Part shown: in pieces, positions 36,587 to 44,982 of the stretch | Numbering within the stretch: the stretch's first letter is position 1 | How the letters are laid out: each line of letters begins with the position of its first letter | Assembly (NCBI RefSeq): GCF_001273755.1 | Contig: NZ_LGYA01000001.1 | Coordinates: 1,991,526-2,055,525, forward strand | Reading direction: 5' to 3' | Length of the DNA stretch: 64,000 nt | Source of the DNA: Peribacillus butanolivorans | Lineage (GTDB): Bacteria; Bacillota; Bacilli; Bacillales; DSM-1321 | Notes under the pieces: generated by a model | What the model saw: the letters and a program-made list of their open reading frames with translations, nothing else | Databases searched by the model: none | Told to the model about the DNA's origin: nothing | Translations under genes and position numbers: made by a program

Positions 36587-37393
36587 TTATTTTTCTTTAG
36601 ATATAAGTGCAGCATGAAGATCTGCTGAAAGTTCACTGATATCTGAATAAGGTTCTTGAATTCTTAATAACCTTTTTAGTAAATGTACGGTTTCTTTTTC
36701 TAAAGAAAGTTCTTCTGTCCAAGGAAGAACTTTTTTATTGTTGGAAGAGTAAGTCGTATAAAGTAAATATAAAAGTATGTCTCCTAAATCATAATAGTCC
36801 TGCTGTTTCATTTCTAATTCTTTTGATGATGAACAAATTGGGTCAACCGAGACAATCTGTTTCGACAGACCAAAGTCGATTAAAAAAGGCTCTTTGTCTT
36901 TTAGTAAAATATTTGGAATACGTAAATCTTGATGGTACATACCATTTTTGTGAAGATAAGCTACTAATTCTAGCAGGCGAGCAAGTAAAAGTAGAGACTC
37001 TTTCTCCTTAAAGGTTTTATGATTTAAGAAAATTTGGTCTTCCAAATTGTCCCCTTCAATGTAATTCATTACATAATAAAAATATCCGTTATTTGAAAAT
37101 TCATCATATAACTTAGGCATACTTTTGTGGTTTAACAAACGCAGAATAGAGATTTCATTTTCAAACAGCTTAATCTCTTTTTTGATACAGCGTTTACTTG
37201 GACGAAGCTGTTTGACTACTCTATTCTCATTTGTTTTCAAATCTTTGCAGAGATAAACAATGCCGTAGCTTCCTGTTCCTATAACACTTATGACCTCGTA
37301 TTTATCATACAAAACTGCACCTTTTTTAATAGGTTTATCTACAAAAAACTGAAAGAACTTTCGAATGGAACGCCAAATTGAAACTTTCCTCAC
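36587..37393 (-). CDS. Hanks-type Ser/Thr protein kinase, soluble
   Basis: A 268-residue single-domain kinase. The glycine loop is GTGSYG (residues 39-44), the ATP lysine is K61 in VVKQL, the catalytic loop HQDLRIPN has D156 and N161, and the metal-binding DFG is 173-175. The residue before the catalytic Asp is Gln instead of Arg, so it is a non-RD kinase and probably needs no activation-loop phosphorylation. The N-terminus (RSIRKFF) is basic and amphipathic. There is no membrane segment and there are no PASTA repeats, so it is unlike PrkC. It resembles small bacillar kinases such as YbdM. Only 19 bases separate it from a convergent Ser/Arg-rich gene. Confidence 0.85.
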   Translation of the reverse strand: MRKVSIWRSIRKFFQFFVDKPIKKGAVLYDKYEVISVIGTGSYGIVYLCKDLKTNENRVVKQLRPSKRCIKKEIKLFENEISILRLLNHKSMPKLYDEFSNNGYFYYVMNYIEGDNLEDQIFLNHKTFKEKESLLLLARLLELVAYLHKNGMYHQDLRIPNILLKDKEPFLIDFGLSKQIVSVDPICSSSKELEMKQQDYYDLGDILLYLLYTTYSSNNKKVLPWTEELSLEKETVHLLKRLLRIQEPYSDISELSADLHAALISKEK

Positions 37394-37864
37394 CTCAACT
37401 TTAGAGTCATAACAAACAAAAGACCATTATGATTTATATTATATTTTCTTTTCTTGATCTTTATAAAAACAGAACGGTTTGGAAGAATGAAGAAGCATGG
37501 CTATTCTATCATGGTTTTTGAAAATGCAGTAATTAGTGTCTTTTTATTTTATTTAATTTAGATTTTTTCTAAAAATAGTAGTCACTAAGGAGAATGAATA
37601 GTCGTGACTCTTTCTCCTTTGTGGCTCAATGTTCATTCAACTGGTTATGACTTCGAAGAAACTATGCACTCGTTTACATATATACGAAAATATAAAATAG
37701 TTACTAAATATTGGGTGATGTAAGTAATAGTTTTCAAGAAATCCTATAAGTTCAGGTCATTAGACAAGGGGCCACGCTACACCTTTCATTTGCATTGAAT
37801 ATTATGTATAGTTAGTATTATATGTAAAATAGTTAGAATATTCAAAATAGAGAGAGGGGAAGTT
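37394..37864. other. intergenic region with hairpin and promoter upstream of the CoA cluster
   Basis: CACTAAGGAGAA (near 37583) and TTCTCCTTTGTG (near 37611) form an 11-of-12 inverted repeat without a T run. A likely sigma-A promoter is TTGAAT (37795-37800), 17 bases, TTATAT (37818-37823), serving the first MaoC-like gene and the activator. No gene is visible. Confidence 0.45.
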
Positions 37865-38293
37865 ATGAGCTTAACAATCACAGATTTGTTTATCGGACAG
37901 ATTGCTAGTCTTCAGCGTACTTTTAATGAATCAGATGTAAGGTTATGCAGTGAATTAACAAAAGATTACAGCCCGATTTATCAAGTGAATAAAGAGGAAT
38001 GGAGAAGCAATTACAGCAAGCCGATTGTTCCTGGTTTGTTAACAGAAGGGCTTATTACTCAAGTAATAAGTGAAAAACTCCCTGGCAGTGCCTGTATTTT
38101 ACTACAAAAGGAATTAGTGTTTTACCATCCTGTACATATAGGAGATATGATTTCGGCTGAGCTGGAGGTTATTGACATTAATTTAAATAGAGATTGGGTG
38201 ACACAAAAGGTGACTTGCTATAATCAAGCAGGAATTGAAGTTATTAAAGGACAAGTTGTGATATTAGTTTTAACTAATCAAGATGTTAGGTGA
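37865..38293 (+). CDS. MaoC-like hot-dog protein (first copy)
   Basis: A 142-residue single hot-dog domain of the MaoC/(R)-enoyl-CoA hydratase family (LTKDYSPIYQVNKE, PIVPGLLTEGLI, QKELVFYHPVHIGDMISAEL). In active hydratases the motif reads D-x-N-P-x-H; here the His position is Tyr (SPIY), so classical hydratase chemistry is doubtful. A paralogue with the same change lies at 41083. It precedes the sigma-54 activator gene by 5 bases, and the two probably form a separately transcribed pair. It could be a modified hydratase for cyclic enoyl-CoA, a thioesterase, or a CoA-ligand sensor. Confidence 0.7.
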   Translation: MSLTITDLFIGQIASLQRTFNESDVRLCSELTKDYSPIYQVNKEEWRSNYSKPIVPGLLTEGLITQVISEKLPGSACILLQKELVFYHPVHIGDMISAELEVIDINLNRDWVTQKVTCYNQAGIEVIKGQVVILVLTNQDVR

Positions 38294-38298
38294 TGTGA

Positions 38299-39624
38299 AT
38301 GGAAAACGTTAAAAACGTTAAAAGAAATTGGGGATCAATTGAAGTCGATGAAAATGGAAAAGTTATAGGCGCCAGTGCTGATTTTTATGAGCATTTCACT
38401 ATAATACCGACTGATTTGATAGGGGAGTCCATTGCGAAGGTCATTCACACTTCTACGAACAATTCTCTAAAAAATCCTGATAAAAAACATGTGTTTCCAG
38501 GTGTGATCTCAGGACACTCTTGTTTTATTAGAACTATTCGAAAAGAAAGCATTACCATTTATAATGTAATCATCCGACAAGAAGAGCTTGAATACGCTGA
38601 TTTAGTATATTATGCCAATTCCTTGGATAGGCATAAAGCTAAGAAAAAAGCTGGAATTCAAAGTCGATATGGCTTTGAAGAGATTGTTGGAAAAAGCCAA
38701 GCGATTGAAAGGATAAAAGAGCTGGCAGCTAGAATTTCTACCAGTAGTTCAACAGTGCTGCTTACCGGAGAAACTGGAACAGGTAAGGAACTGTTTGCTC
38801 AAGCGATTCATGGTTTGAGTACAAGAAAATCACACCCGTTTGTTCCGGTCAATTGTGCTGCAATACCAGATGAATTATTTGAATCGGAGATCTTTGGTTA
38901 TGAAGCTGGGGCATTTAGCGGTGCGAAAAAAGAAGGTAAACCTGGGAAAATAGAATTAGCTCAAAATGGTACCCTTTTTTTAGACGAGATTTCTGAACTG
39001 CCTTATCAGGCTCAGGGCAAGCTCTTACGTGTCTTACAGGAAAGGGAAGTAGAAAGACTCGGTGGAACAGGGAGTAAGAATGTCAATATCCGTATTATTG
39101 CGGCGACGAACAGAGATCTAAAAACCCTTATTCAAGAAGGGAAATTCCGGCAAGATTTATATTACCGTCTTTATGTTTTTGAATTGAAAATTCCTTCTTT
39201 AAGGGAACGGCCGGAAGATATTCTTCCGTTAGCTTATTATTTTATCGATTATTTTAATAACAAATTAGGGTGTAACGTTAGAGAAATTGAGCCTAAACTC
39301 CAAGAATGGCTTTCAAATTATAGCTGGCCCGGAAACGTTCGTGAATTTAAAGCAATTATCGAACGAGGTATGAATATCGTAGAGGGACGGACTTTAACAT
39401 TGGACTCTTTATATTTTACACCTAATTTAACTTTGCAGGATGAGGTAGAGGAACTGGGGATTTCTTACTCAAGTAGCTTGGATGAGGTAGTCGGGAAAGC
39501 TGAGATATCTGCTATTCAGCGTGCGTTAACAGAGTCGGATGGAGATCGTTCTTTAGCCGCTCAAAAGCTGAAAATTCATATTGCGAGCTTATATAGAAAA
39601 ATTGCGAAGTACAAGCTGAAATAA
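38299..39624 (+). CDS. sigma-54-dependent transcriptional activator
   Basis: A 441-residue enhancer-binding protein. Residues 1-120 form an N-terminal sensor (PAS-like, weakly conserved). Residues 130-365 are the AAA+ domain, with Walker A TGETGTGKE near 155, the sigma-54-contacting loop GAFSGA near 204 (Ser instead of the usual Thr), and Walker B GTLFLDEI. A Fis-type helix-turn-helix ends the protein (RSLAAQKLKIHIASLYRKI). It is followed by a terminator, TTTCGCA/TGCGAAA repeats and a -24/-12 promoter, so it almost certainly activates the downstream catabolic operon. The inducer, perhaps a ring carboxylate or its CoA ester, is inferred. Confidence 0.92.
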   Translation: MENVKNVKRNWGSIEVDENGKVIGASADFYEHFTIIPTDLIGESIAKVIHTSTNNSLKNPDKKHVFPGVISGHSCFIRTIRKESITIYNVIIRQEELEYADLVYYANSLDRHKAKKKAGIQSRYGFEEIVGKSQAIERIKELAARISTSSSTVLLTGETGTGKELFAQAIHGLSTRKSHPFVPVNCAAIPDELFESEIFGYEAGAFSGAKKEGKPGKIELAQNGTLFLDEISELPYQAQGKLLRVLQEREVERLGGTGSKNVNIRIIAATNRDLKTLIQEGKFRQDLYYRLYVFELKIPSLRERPEDILPLAYYFIDYFNNKLGCNVREIEPKLQEWLSNYSWPGNVREFKAIIERGMNIVEGRTLTLDSLYFTPNLTLQDEVEELGISYSSSLDEVVGKAEISAIQRALTESDGDRSLAAQKLKIHIASLYRKIAKYKLK

Positions 39625-39670
39625 CGTTACTATAATGTTGATAAGTGAAATATAAATCAAGTTAACCTTT

Positions 39671-39700
39671 GAACACACTTTAGAAGTGTGTCTTTTTTTT
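39671..39700 (+). terminator. terminator of the activator gene
   Basis: ACACACTT/AAGTGTGT stem followed by eight T. Confidence 0.85.
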
Positions 39701-39702
39701 GA

Positions 39703-39751
39703 TTTCGCATATTTGATTTGCAAGATTGCGAAAAAAATTAAAAATGCGAAA
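39703..39751 (+). promoter_or_regulatory. candidate upstream activating sites for the sigma-54 activator
   Basis: TTTCGCA (39703-39709) and TGCGAAA (39727-39733) form an inverted pair. A further TGCGAAA lies at 39745-39751. They sit about 40-90 bases upstream of the -24 element, in the position expected for an enhancer. Confidence 0.6.
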
Positions 39752-39789
39752 ACGATATTAAATGAAGCCTGATATGCAGCAATAATAAG

Positions 39790-39806
39790 TTGGCACACAA
39801 CTTGCA
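39790..39806 (+). promoter_or_regulatory. sigma-54 (SigL) -24/-12 promoter
   Basis: TTGGCAC-N5-TTGCA matches the consensus exactly, with GG and GC at the required spacing. Transcription would start near 39818, about 90 bases before the dehydrogenase gene. Confidence 0.92.
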
Positions 39807-39909
39807 TTAATAGATTGACAAAGGATGAAGTTACTTAACTTAGATCATAAGATAGCCCGTGAATAGATTGTTTTGTAACTTCGTTAAACATAACAAAGGA
39901 GGTAATAAC

Positions 39910-41064
39910 ATGTTGAATTTTTCCTTTACAGAAGAACAAGATTATTTTCGTAAAATGTTGAAAGAATTTGCGAAGGAGGAACTGCTTCCTCACTATACAA
40001 AGTGGGATCGAGAAGAGATTACTCCAAGACACTTGTGGAAAGAGCTTGGGGAGTTAGGCGTAAATGGCCTGCGGATTCCAGTTGAGTATGGCGGAAGCGG
40101 TGCCGACTGTGTGACAACGGGGATTGCTGCGGAGGAGATAGGACGAGGTGATTTCAATCTAACCTATGCTGTGATGTTGAATGCGTTAATAGGTGAAATT
40201 ATCAATAATCACGCTAGAGAGGAATTGAAAAAAGAATGGCTTCCCAAAATTGCGAGCGGGGAAAAAATTGTCGGCATCGCTATTACAGAGCCATCGGCAG
40301 GGACGGATGCAGGCGGGATTAAAACAACAGCAGTACATAAAGGGAATGTATATGTTCTTAATGGAGAAAAGTCAGGAATTAGCGTAGCTACATGTGGAGA
40401 TGCCTTTGTTATATTTGCAAAAACAGAACCTGAATTAGGAAATCGGGGAATTAGCGCTTTTATAGTTCCTGCCAATCTTCCAGGAGTTGAATGCAAAGGT
40501 TACAAAGACATGGGGAATATTCCAATTAGCAGAGGTTCTATCTATTTAAACGATGTAGAAGTTCCAGAAGAGTATATGATCGGTCTTCAGAATAAAGGTT
40601 TTTCCCAGGTGATGAATGGGTTTGATCTAAGCCGGCTCTTAATTGGATTGCAATGTGTTGGGGCTGCCTCACAAAGTATTGATGAGACCATCGAACATGT
40701 GAAAGTTAGACATTCTTTTAACAAGCCGTTGGCAACGTATCAAGGAGTTTCATTCCCAATAGTGACTCACCATACTCAGTTAGAGCTTGTGAAGTGGCAA
40801 GCCTATCGAGGACTTTGGCTTCGTGATCAAGGGTTGAACCATAGTAAAGAATCAGCTTCAGTAAAATGGTTAGGTCCAAAATATAGTGTAGATGCCATTC
40901 ATGAATGTTTACTGTTTAACGGCCACTATGCTTATACGAAGGAAATGCCGCTAGAGCAACGTTTACGTGACGTCATTGGTTTAGAAATTGGTGATGGAAC
41001 TGCCCAAGCCAATATGATGGTCATTGCAAAAGACATTATTGGAAAAGAATTCCGATCATATTAA
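39910..41064 (+). CDS. acyl-CoA dehydrogenase, candidate cyclohexanecarboxyl-CoA dehydrogenase (AliB-like)
   Basis: A 384-residue FAD enzyme with the acyl-CoA dehydrogenase fold (FTEEQDYFRKMLKEF, IAITEPSAGTDAGGIKTTAV). The usual catalytic segment YEGT[AS] reads IGDGTAQAN here, placing Asp362 where the glutamate base normally is. Such a change suggests an unusual substrate. In context it is the best candidate for oxidising cyclohexanecarboxyl-CoA to the 1-ene. AAAGGAGGT at 39896 fixes the ATG at 39910; the open frame before it lies in the sigma-54 leader. It is the first gene of the sigma-54 operon. Confidence 0.85.
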   Translation: MLNFSFTEEQDYFRKMLKEFAKEELLPHYTKWDREEITPRHLWKELGELGVNGLRIPVEYGGSGADCVTTGIAAEEIGRGDFNLTYAVMLNALIGEIINNHAREELKKEWLPKIASGEKIVGIAITEPSAGTDAGGIKTTAVHKGNVYVLNGEKSGISVATCGDAFVIFAKTEPELGNRGISAFIVPANLPGVECKGYKDMGNIPISRGSIYLNDVEVPEEYMIGLQNKGFSQVMNGFDLSRLLIGLQCVGAASQSIDETIEHVKVRHSFNKPLATYQGVSFPIVTHHTQLELVKWQAYRGLWLRDQGLNHSKESASVKWLGPKYSVDAIHECLLFNGHYAYTKEMPLEQRLRDVIGLEIGDGTAQANMMVIAKDIIGKEFRSY

Positions 41065-41082
41065 ACTAGAGGATTGTAGTGT

Positions 41083-41484
41083 ATGGAAAAGGTAGATTGC
41101 TATTTTATCGGTCAAATTGCAAGAGTGCAAAGAACCTTTACAGAGGATGATGTGAAGCGCTGGAGTCTGTTAACGCAGGATTTCAATGATGTCTATGACC
41201 CGGAATTTTTCAGTAAGGATTTTGGTCGCTCACTGGTCCCAGGAATTTTAAGCGAAGGTCTCCTAACAGAGGCAATCAGTAAAGAGTTGCCTGGTGGACC
41301 ATGTGTCATCATACAAAAGGAATTATTGTTCATACATCCAGTTCAAATCGACAACACGATTACAGCAGAGATAGAGATTATTGATGTGAATATACAGCGA
41401 AATTGGATCACGATAAAAGTTCGATGTAGGAATGAACTTCGTATTGACGTGATTCAAGGGAAAATTATTCTGAAACTATTATGA
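41083..41484 (+). CDS. MaoC-like hot-dog protein (second copy)
   Basis: A 133-residue paralogue of the protein at 37865 (shared patterns [34 protein letters not shown]). The hydratase motif reads NDVYD, so the catalytic His is again replaced by Tyr. Because the operon has no crotonase-type hydratase other than the BadI-like enzyme, one or both MaoC-like proteins may hydrate cyclohex-1-ene-carboxyl-CoA or bind it. The two copies might form a heterodimer. The gap to the next gene is 19 bases. Confidence 0.75.
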   Translation: MEKVDCYFIGQIARVQRTFTEDDVKRWSLLTQDFNDVYDPEFFSKDFGRSLVPGILSEGLLTEAISKELPGGPCVIIQKELLFIHPVQIDNTITAEIEIIDVNIQRNWITIKVRCRNELRIDVIQGKIILKLL

Positions 41485-41503
41485 CAATGGAGGGATTAAT
41501 ACG

Positions 41504-42304
41504 ATGGAATTAACAGATGTTTTATATGAAAAAACCAATGGGATTGCAAAGATTACAATGAATCGGCCTAAAGTCTACAATGCTTTTCGTGCAAGAACAG
41601 TTCAAGAATTAATTTGGACCTTCCGTGATGCTTGGGATGATAACCGTATTGGCGCGGTAATCTTGACAGGAGCAGGAGAGAAGGCATTTTGTGTCGGTGG
41701 AGATCAAAAAGAAAAAGGAGAAGAAGGTGGATATGATTATTCTGGAGGTTTAGGGGGAGGGATGGGGTTGGAAATTGAAAATCTACACCAAACAATTCGC
41801 AATATCCCAAAGCCTGTTATTGCAGCGGTTAATGGATTTGCTATTGGAGGTGGGCATGTCCTTCATGTCGTTTGTGATTTAACGATTGCATCTGAAACGG
41901 CAAAATTCGGCCAGAGTGGACCTAAGGTAGGAAGTTATGATGCCGGATTTGGTTCTGCTTATCTAGCCCGAATTGTCGGCGAAAAGAAAGCAAGGGAAAT
42001 CTGGTATTTGTGTGAACAATACACTGCACAAGAAGCAAAAGAAATGGGACTTGTGAACAAAATCGTTCCCGCAGAACAGCTGCAACAAGCAGCAGAAGAA
42101 TGGGCGGAAAAGATTCTCGAGAAGAGCCCGACAGCGCTTAAAATGCTTAAATACTCCTTTAATGCTGATAGTGCAAACATCCAAGGGATTTCTCAGCTAT
42201 CGATGGGCAGTCTAGCGATGTTTTACAACACGCAAGAATCGGAAGAAGGAAAGAATGCTTTCCTTGAAAAGCGGCCAGTAGATTTTAAAAAGTTCAGAAG
42301 GTAA
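41504..42304 (+). CDS. badI: crotonase-fold hydrolase, BadI-like 2-ketocyclohexanecarboxyl-CoA hydrolase
   Basis: A 266-residue crotonase-family enzyme of the MenB/BadI branch. [20 protein letters not shown] near residue 65, [40 protein letters not shown] and [12 protein letters not shown] closely follow BadI of Rhodopseudomonas palustris as I remember it. BadI hydrolytically opens the ring of 2-ketocyclohexanecarboxyl-CoA to pimeloyl-CoA. MenB (dihydroxynaphthoyl-CoA synthase) is the main alternative, but the neighbours are catabolic and no other menaquinone gene is present. Confidence 0.82.
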   Translation: MELTDVLYEKTNGIAKITMNRPKVYNAFRARTVQELIWTFRDAWDDNRIGAVILTGAGEKAFCVGGDQKEKGEEGGYDYSGGLGGGMGLEIENLHQTIRNIPKPVIAAVNGFAIGGGHVLHVVCDLTIASETAKFGQSGPKVGSYDAGFGSAYLARIVGEKKAREIWYLCEQYTAQEAKEMGLVNKIVPAEQLQQAAEEWAEKILEKSPTALKMLKYSFNADSANIQGISQLSMGSLAMFYNTQESEEGKNAFLEKRPVDFKKFRR

Positions 42305-42322
42305 TGAGGGGGATGGAAACTA

Positions 42323-43960
42323 GTGAAATTGGATACGATTTTGAGTCAAGAATATGTGGAAAAATATCAATGTATTTGGCCAAATCGAACGATTTTAGAT
42401 TATTTAAATGATGCGATAGAGAAGGATCCAGATAAAATAGCGATTATTGATAAAAAAAGCCGTTTTACTTACAAGGAACTCGGTAAGTTGGTTGATCGAA
42501 TCGCTTTAGGCCTTTTGAATATAGGATTGGGAAAAGGAGATGTTATCTCTTTTCAACTGCCTAATTGGAATGAGTTCATTATCCTTCATTATGCGGTTAC
42601 AAGGATAGGCGCCATAAGCAATCCCTTAATTCCGATTTATCGTGATCGGGAAATTGGCTATATGGTCGAAATGGCAGAGTCTAAAATGATCGTTGTTCCA
42701 GATAGTTTCCGAGGTTTTTATTATCCTGCCATGATTGAGAGGCTAAGCCATAAATGGCCTTCATTAGAACATATTTATGTGATAGGGGACGAAGTGCCGA
42801 ATGGGATGAAATCTTTCTCTTCTTTGTTTGAGGAACCTTGGGAAGAGCGGATGGATGCATCCATTTTGGATGAAATCATACATGACCCAAATGATGTTAC
42901 CGAAATTATCTTTACATCGGGAACGACGGGGAGTCCAAAGGGAGTCATGCATACACATAATACTCTTTGTGTATCAACGAATTACTGGATTGACCATTTA
43001 CATTTAACATCCGATGACGTCCTATTCATGGCGTCAACATTTGCTCATCAAACTGGATTTGGTTATGGGGTGAGGCTACCAACTCATTTTGGGGGTACAG
43101 GTGTTTATCAAGACGTTTGGAATCCGAATGAATTTATTGAATGGATTGAGAAGGAGAAGATAACGTTTACAGCGGGTGCGACTCCCTTTCTGCAAGATAT
43201 GATTCAAATGGAGGGAATAGAAACGTACAATCTTAACTCATTCCGAGTCTTTGTAGCTTTAGGCGCCCCGATTCCAAGGCAGTTGGTGAAAGAAGCGGCG
43301 GAAAAAGTACGGTTCAAAATATTGTCAGGATGGGGACAAACAGAAGATGGCCTAGTGACCTTGACGAGACTCGAAGATTCAGCAGAAAAACTGACAAATA
43401 CCGATGGGGTTCCATTTCCGGAAATGGAATTGAAAGTAGTGAATTTTGAAGGGAAGATCTGCGCTCCAAATGAAGAAGGTGATTTACTTGCTAGGGGTCC
43501 TGCTCTATTTGTCGGGTATTTGAAGAGGATTGATGACACCATTGCAGAACATAAGGACGGATGGTTCATTACCGGTGATCGAGCAATTATGGATGAAGAA
43601 GGATATATCCGGATTTCTGGAAGAAACAAAGACATTATCATTCGTGGAGGTGAAAATATTCCAGTCGCTTACGTAGAAAACGTATTATATGAACACCCGG
43701 ATATTTCAAGCGTGCAGGTCATTGCTGTACCAGATGTCAGGCTTCAGGAAAAAGCATGTGCATGTATCAGCGTAAGACCAGGGAAGAGCCCGATTACAAT
43801 GGAATCATTAAAGAAATTTCTTTATGAAAAAGGTTTGGCCAAACAATATTGGCCAGAACAACTTGAAATCATGGATGATTTTCCGCGTACTCCTAGCGGG
43901 AAAATCCAGAAGTTCCGTCTTCGGGAAATGATAAACGAAAAGATACAAGACAAAATATAG
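42323..43960 (+). CDS. aliA: acyl-CoA synthetase, candidate cyclohexanecarboxylate-CoA ligase (AliA-like)
   Basis: A 545-residue AMP-forming ligase starting at GTG behind GAGGGGGAT. The ATP-binding motif is IIFTSGTTGSPKGVMHTH, the adenylate motif is GWGQTE, and the hinge/C-terminal motifs are GWFITGDRA, GRNKDIIIRGGENI and TPSGKIQK with the catalytic lysine. It activates a carboxylic acid as its CoA thioester. With BadI- and BadH-like enzymes next to it, cyclohexanecarboxylate is the most likely substrate; another alicyclic or aromatic acid cannot be excluded. Confidence 0.85.
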   Translation: MKLDTILSQEYVEKYQCIWPNRTILDYLNDAIEKDPDKIAIIDKKSRFTYKELGKLVDRIALGLLNIGLGKGDVISFQLPNWNEFIILHYAVTRIGAISNPLIPIYRDREIGYMVEMAESKMIVVPDSFRGFYYPAMIERLSHKWPSLEHIYVIGDEVPNGMKSFSSLFEEPWEERMDASILDEIIHDPNDVTEIIFTSGTTGSPKGVMHTHNTLCVSTNYWIDHLHLTSDDVLFMASTFAHQTGFGYGVRLPTHFGGTGVYQDVWNPNEFIEWIEKEKITFTAGATPFLQDMIQMEGIETYNLNSFRVFVALGAPIPRQLVKEAAEKVRFKILSGWGQTEDGLVTLTRLEDSAEKLTNTDGVPFPEMELKVVNFEGKICAPNEEGDLLARGPALFVGYLKRIDDTIAEHKDGWFITGDRAIMDEEGYIRISGRNKDIIIRGGENIPVAYVENVLYEHPDISSVQVIAVPDVRLQEKACACISVRPGKSPITMESLKKFLYEKGLAKQYWPEQLEIMDDFPRTPSGKIQKFRLREMINEKIQDKI

Positions 43961-44014
43961 GACCAGTTAATGGAACCACATAGCAATTTCATGATAAAAA
44001 TGGAGGGATTTATG

Positions 44015-44761
44015 ATGAATAAACGAGTAGCATTTATCACTGGAGCAGGAAGCGGAATTGGTAGAGAGATTGCTAAAACATTAGCCTCTCGAAATATGAA
44101 CATTGTTGTGGCCGATATCAATAGTAAAAACGCAGAAGAAACTGTTTCTTTAATTGAGCAAGCGGGTTATGAAGCTAAGGCCGTCTATTGTGATGTAACG
44201 AGTTTAGAGAGTGTGAAAAAAGCAGTTGAAGAATCAGTGAGCTTTTATCAAAAGATTGATGTATTGGTTAATAATGCAGGATGGGACAAAGTAGAACCAT
44301 TCCTAAAAAGTGATCCAAGCACTTGGAAAAGGATTATCGATATTAATTTACTGGGTCAAGTTCATACTTGTAAGGAAATTTTACCGCTTATGATTGAAAA
44401 CGGTTACGGAAAGGTAGTCAATATTGCGTCGGATGCAGCAAGAATCGGATCTAGCGGTGAGGCCGTCTATTCGGCTGCTAAGGGTGGGGTCATTGCGTTT
44501 ACGAAAACAATAGCAAGAGAAATGGCACGTCATAAGCTTAACATCAATTGTATTGCGCCAGGTCCAGCTGACACGCCTTTATTTCAAGAAATTGGTTCTT
44601 ACAATGAAGGAATAGCCGGAGCTTTGGAGAAAGCGATTCCGTTCCGTCGTTTAGCTCAACCAGAAGATATTGCCGGTGCTGTGGCCTATTTTGTTTCGGA
44701 AGAAGCAGGATATGTAACTGGGCAAACTCTTTCCGTCAATGGCGGCCTAACCATGGTTTGA
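44015..44761 (+). CDS. badH: short-chain dehydrogenase, BadH-like 2-hydroxycyclohexanecarboxyl-CoA dehydrogenase
   Basis: A 248-residue SDR. The NAD-binding motif is GAGSGIGRE, then NNAGWDKVEPF; the active-site Ser and Tyr-x-x-x-Lys lie in SDAARIGSSGEAVYSAAKGG. The stretch around NIASDAARIGSSGEAVY and the end TGQTLSVNGGLTM recall R. palustris BadH strongly. It should oxidise 2-hydroxycyclohexanecarboxyl-CoA to the 2-keto form for BadI. GGAGGG at 44002 suits the ATG at 44015 (or 44012); the frame opens earlier, at 43970, without a ribosome binding site. Confidence 0.85.
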   Translation: MNKRVAFITGAGSGIGREIAKTLASRNMNIVVADINSKNAEETVSLIEQAGYEAKAVYCDVTSLESVKKAVEESVSFYQKIDVLVNNAGWDKVEPFLKSDPSTWKRIIDINLLGQVHTCKEILPLMIENGYGKVVNIASDAARIGSSGEAVYSAAKGGVIAFTKTIAREMARHKLNINCIAPGPADTPLFQEIGSYNEGIAGALEKAIPFRRLAQPEDIAGAVAYFVSEEAGYVTGQTLSVNGGLTMV

Positions 44762-44982
44762 CTTTATGAAACTGATTAAATGGTAATCACAAAAAGTAAA
44801 ACTATAGCCTGAAAATATTTCTTAGGATTTTTAATCACCCAGTGGGTCAAATAGGTTGATTTTGTTTGATTAGATAGCTATTTGTATTATTTCGAAGCTT
44901 AGGAGAATAGTATCCTCCTATATGTAAAAGAAATCGGGTTAAGGAATTAAACCTAAAACCAATAGAAGGGGGAGAAAATACC

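Noticed and set aside
41504..42304. MenB (menaquinone) assignment for the crotonase
   Set aside because: The fold branch is shared, but the neighbours are a CoA ligase, acyl-CoA dehydrogenases and a BadH-like SDR, and no men gene is nearby; BadI fits better.
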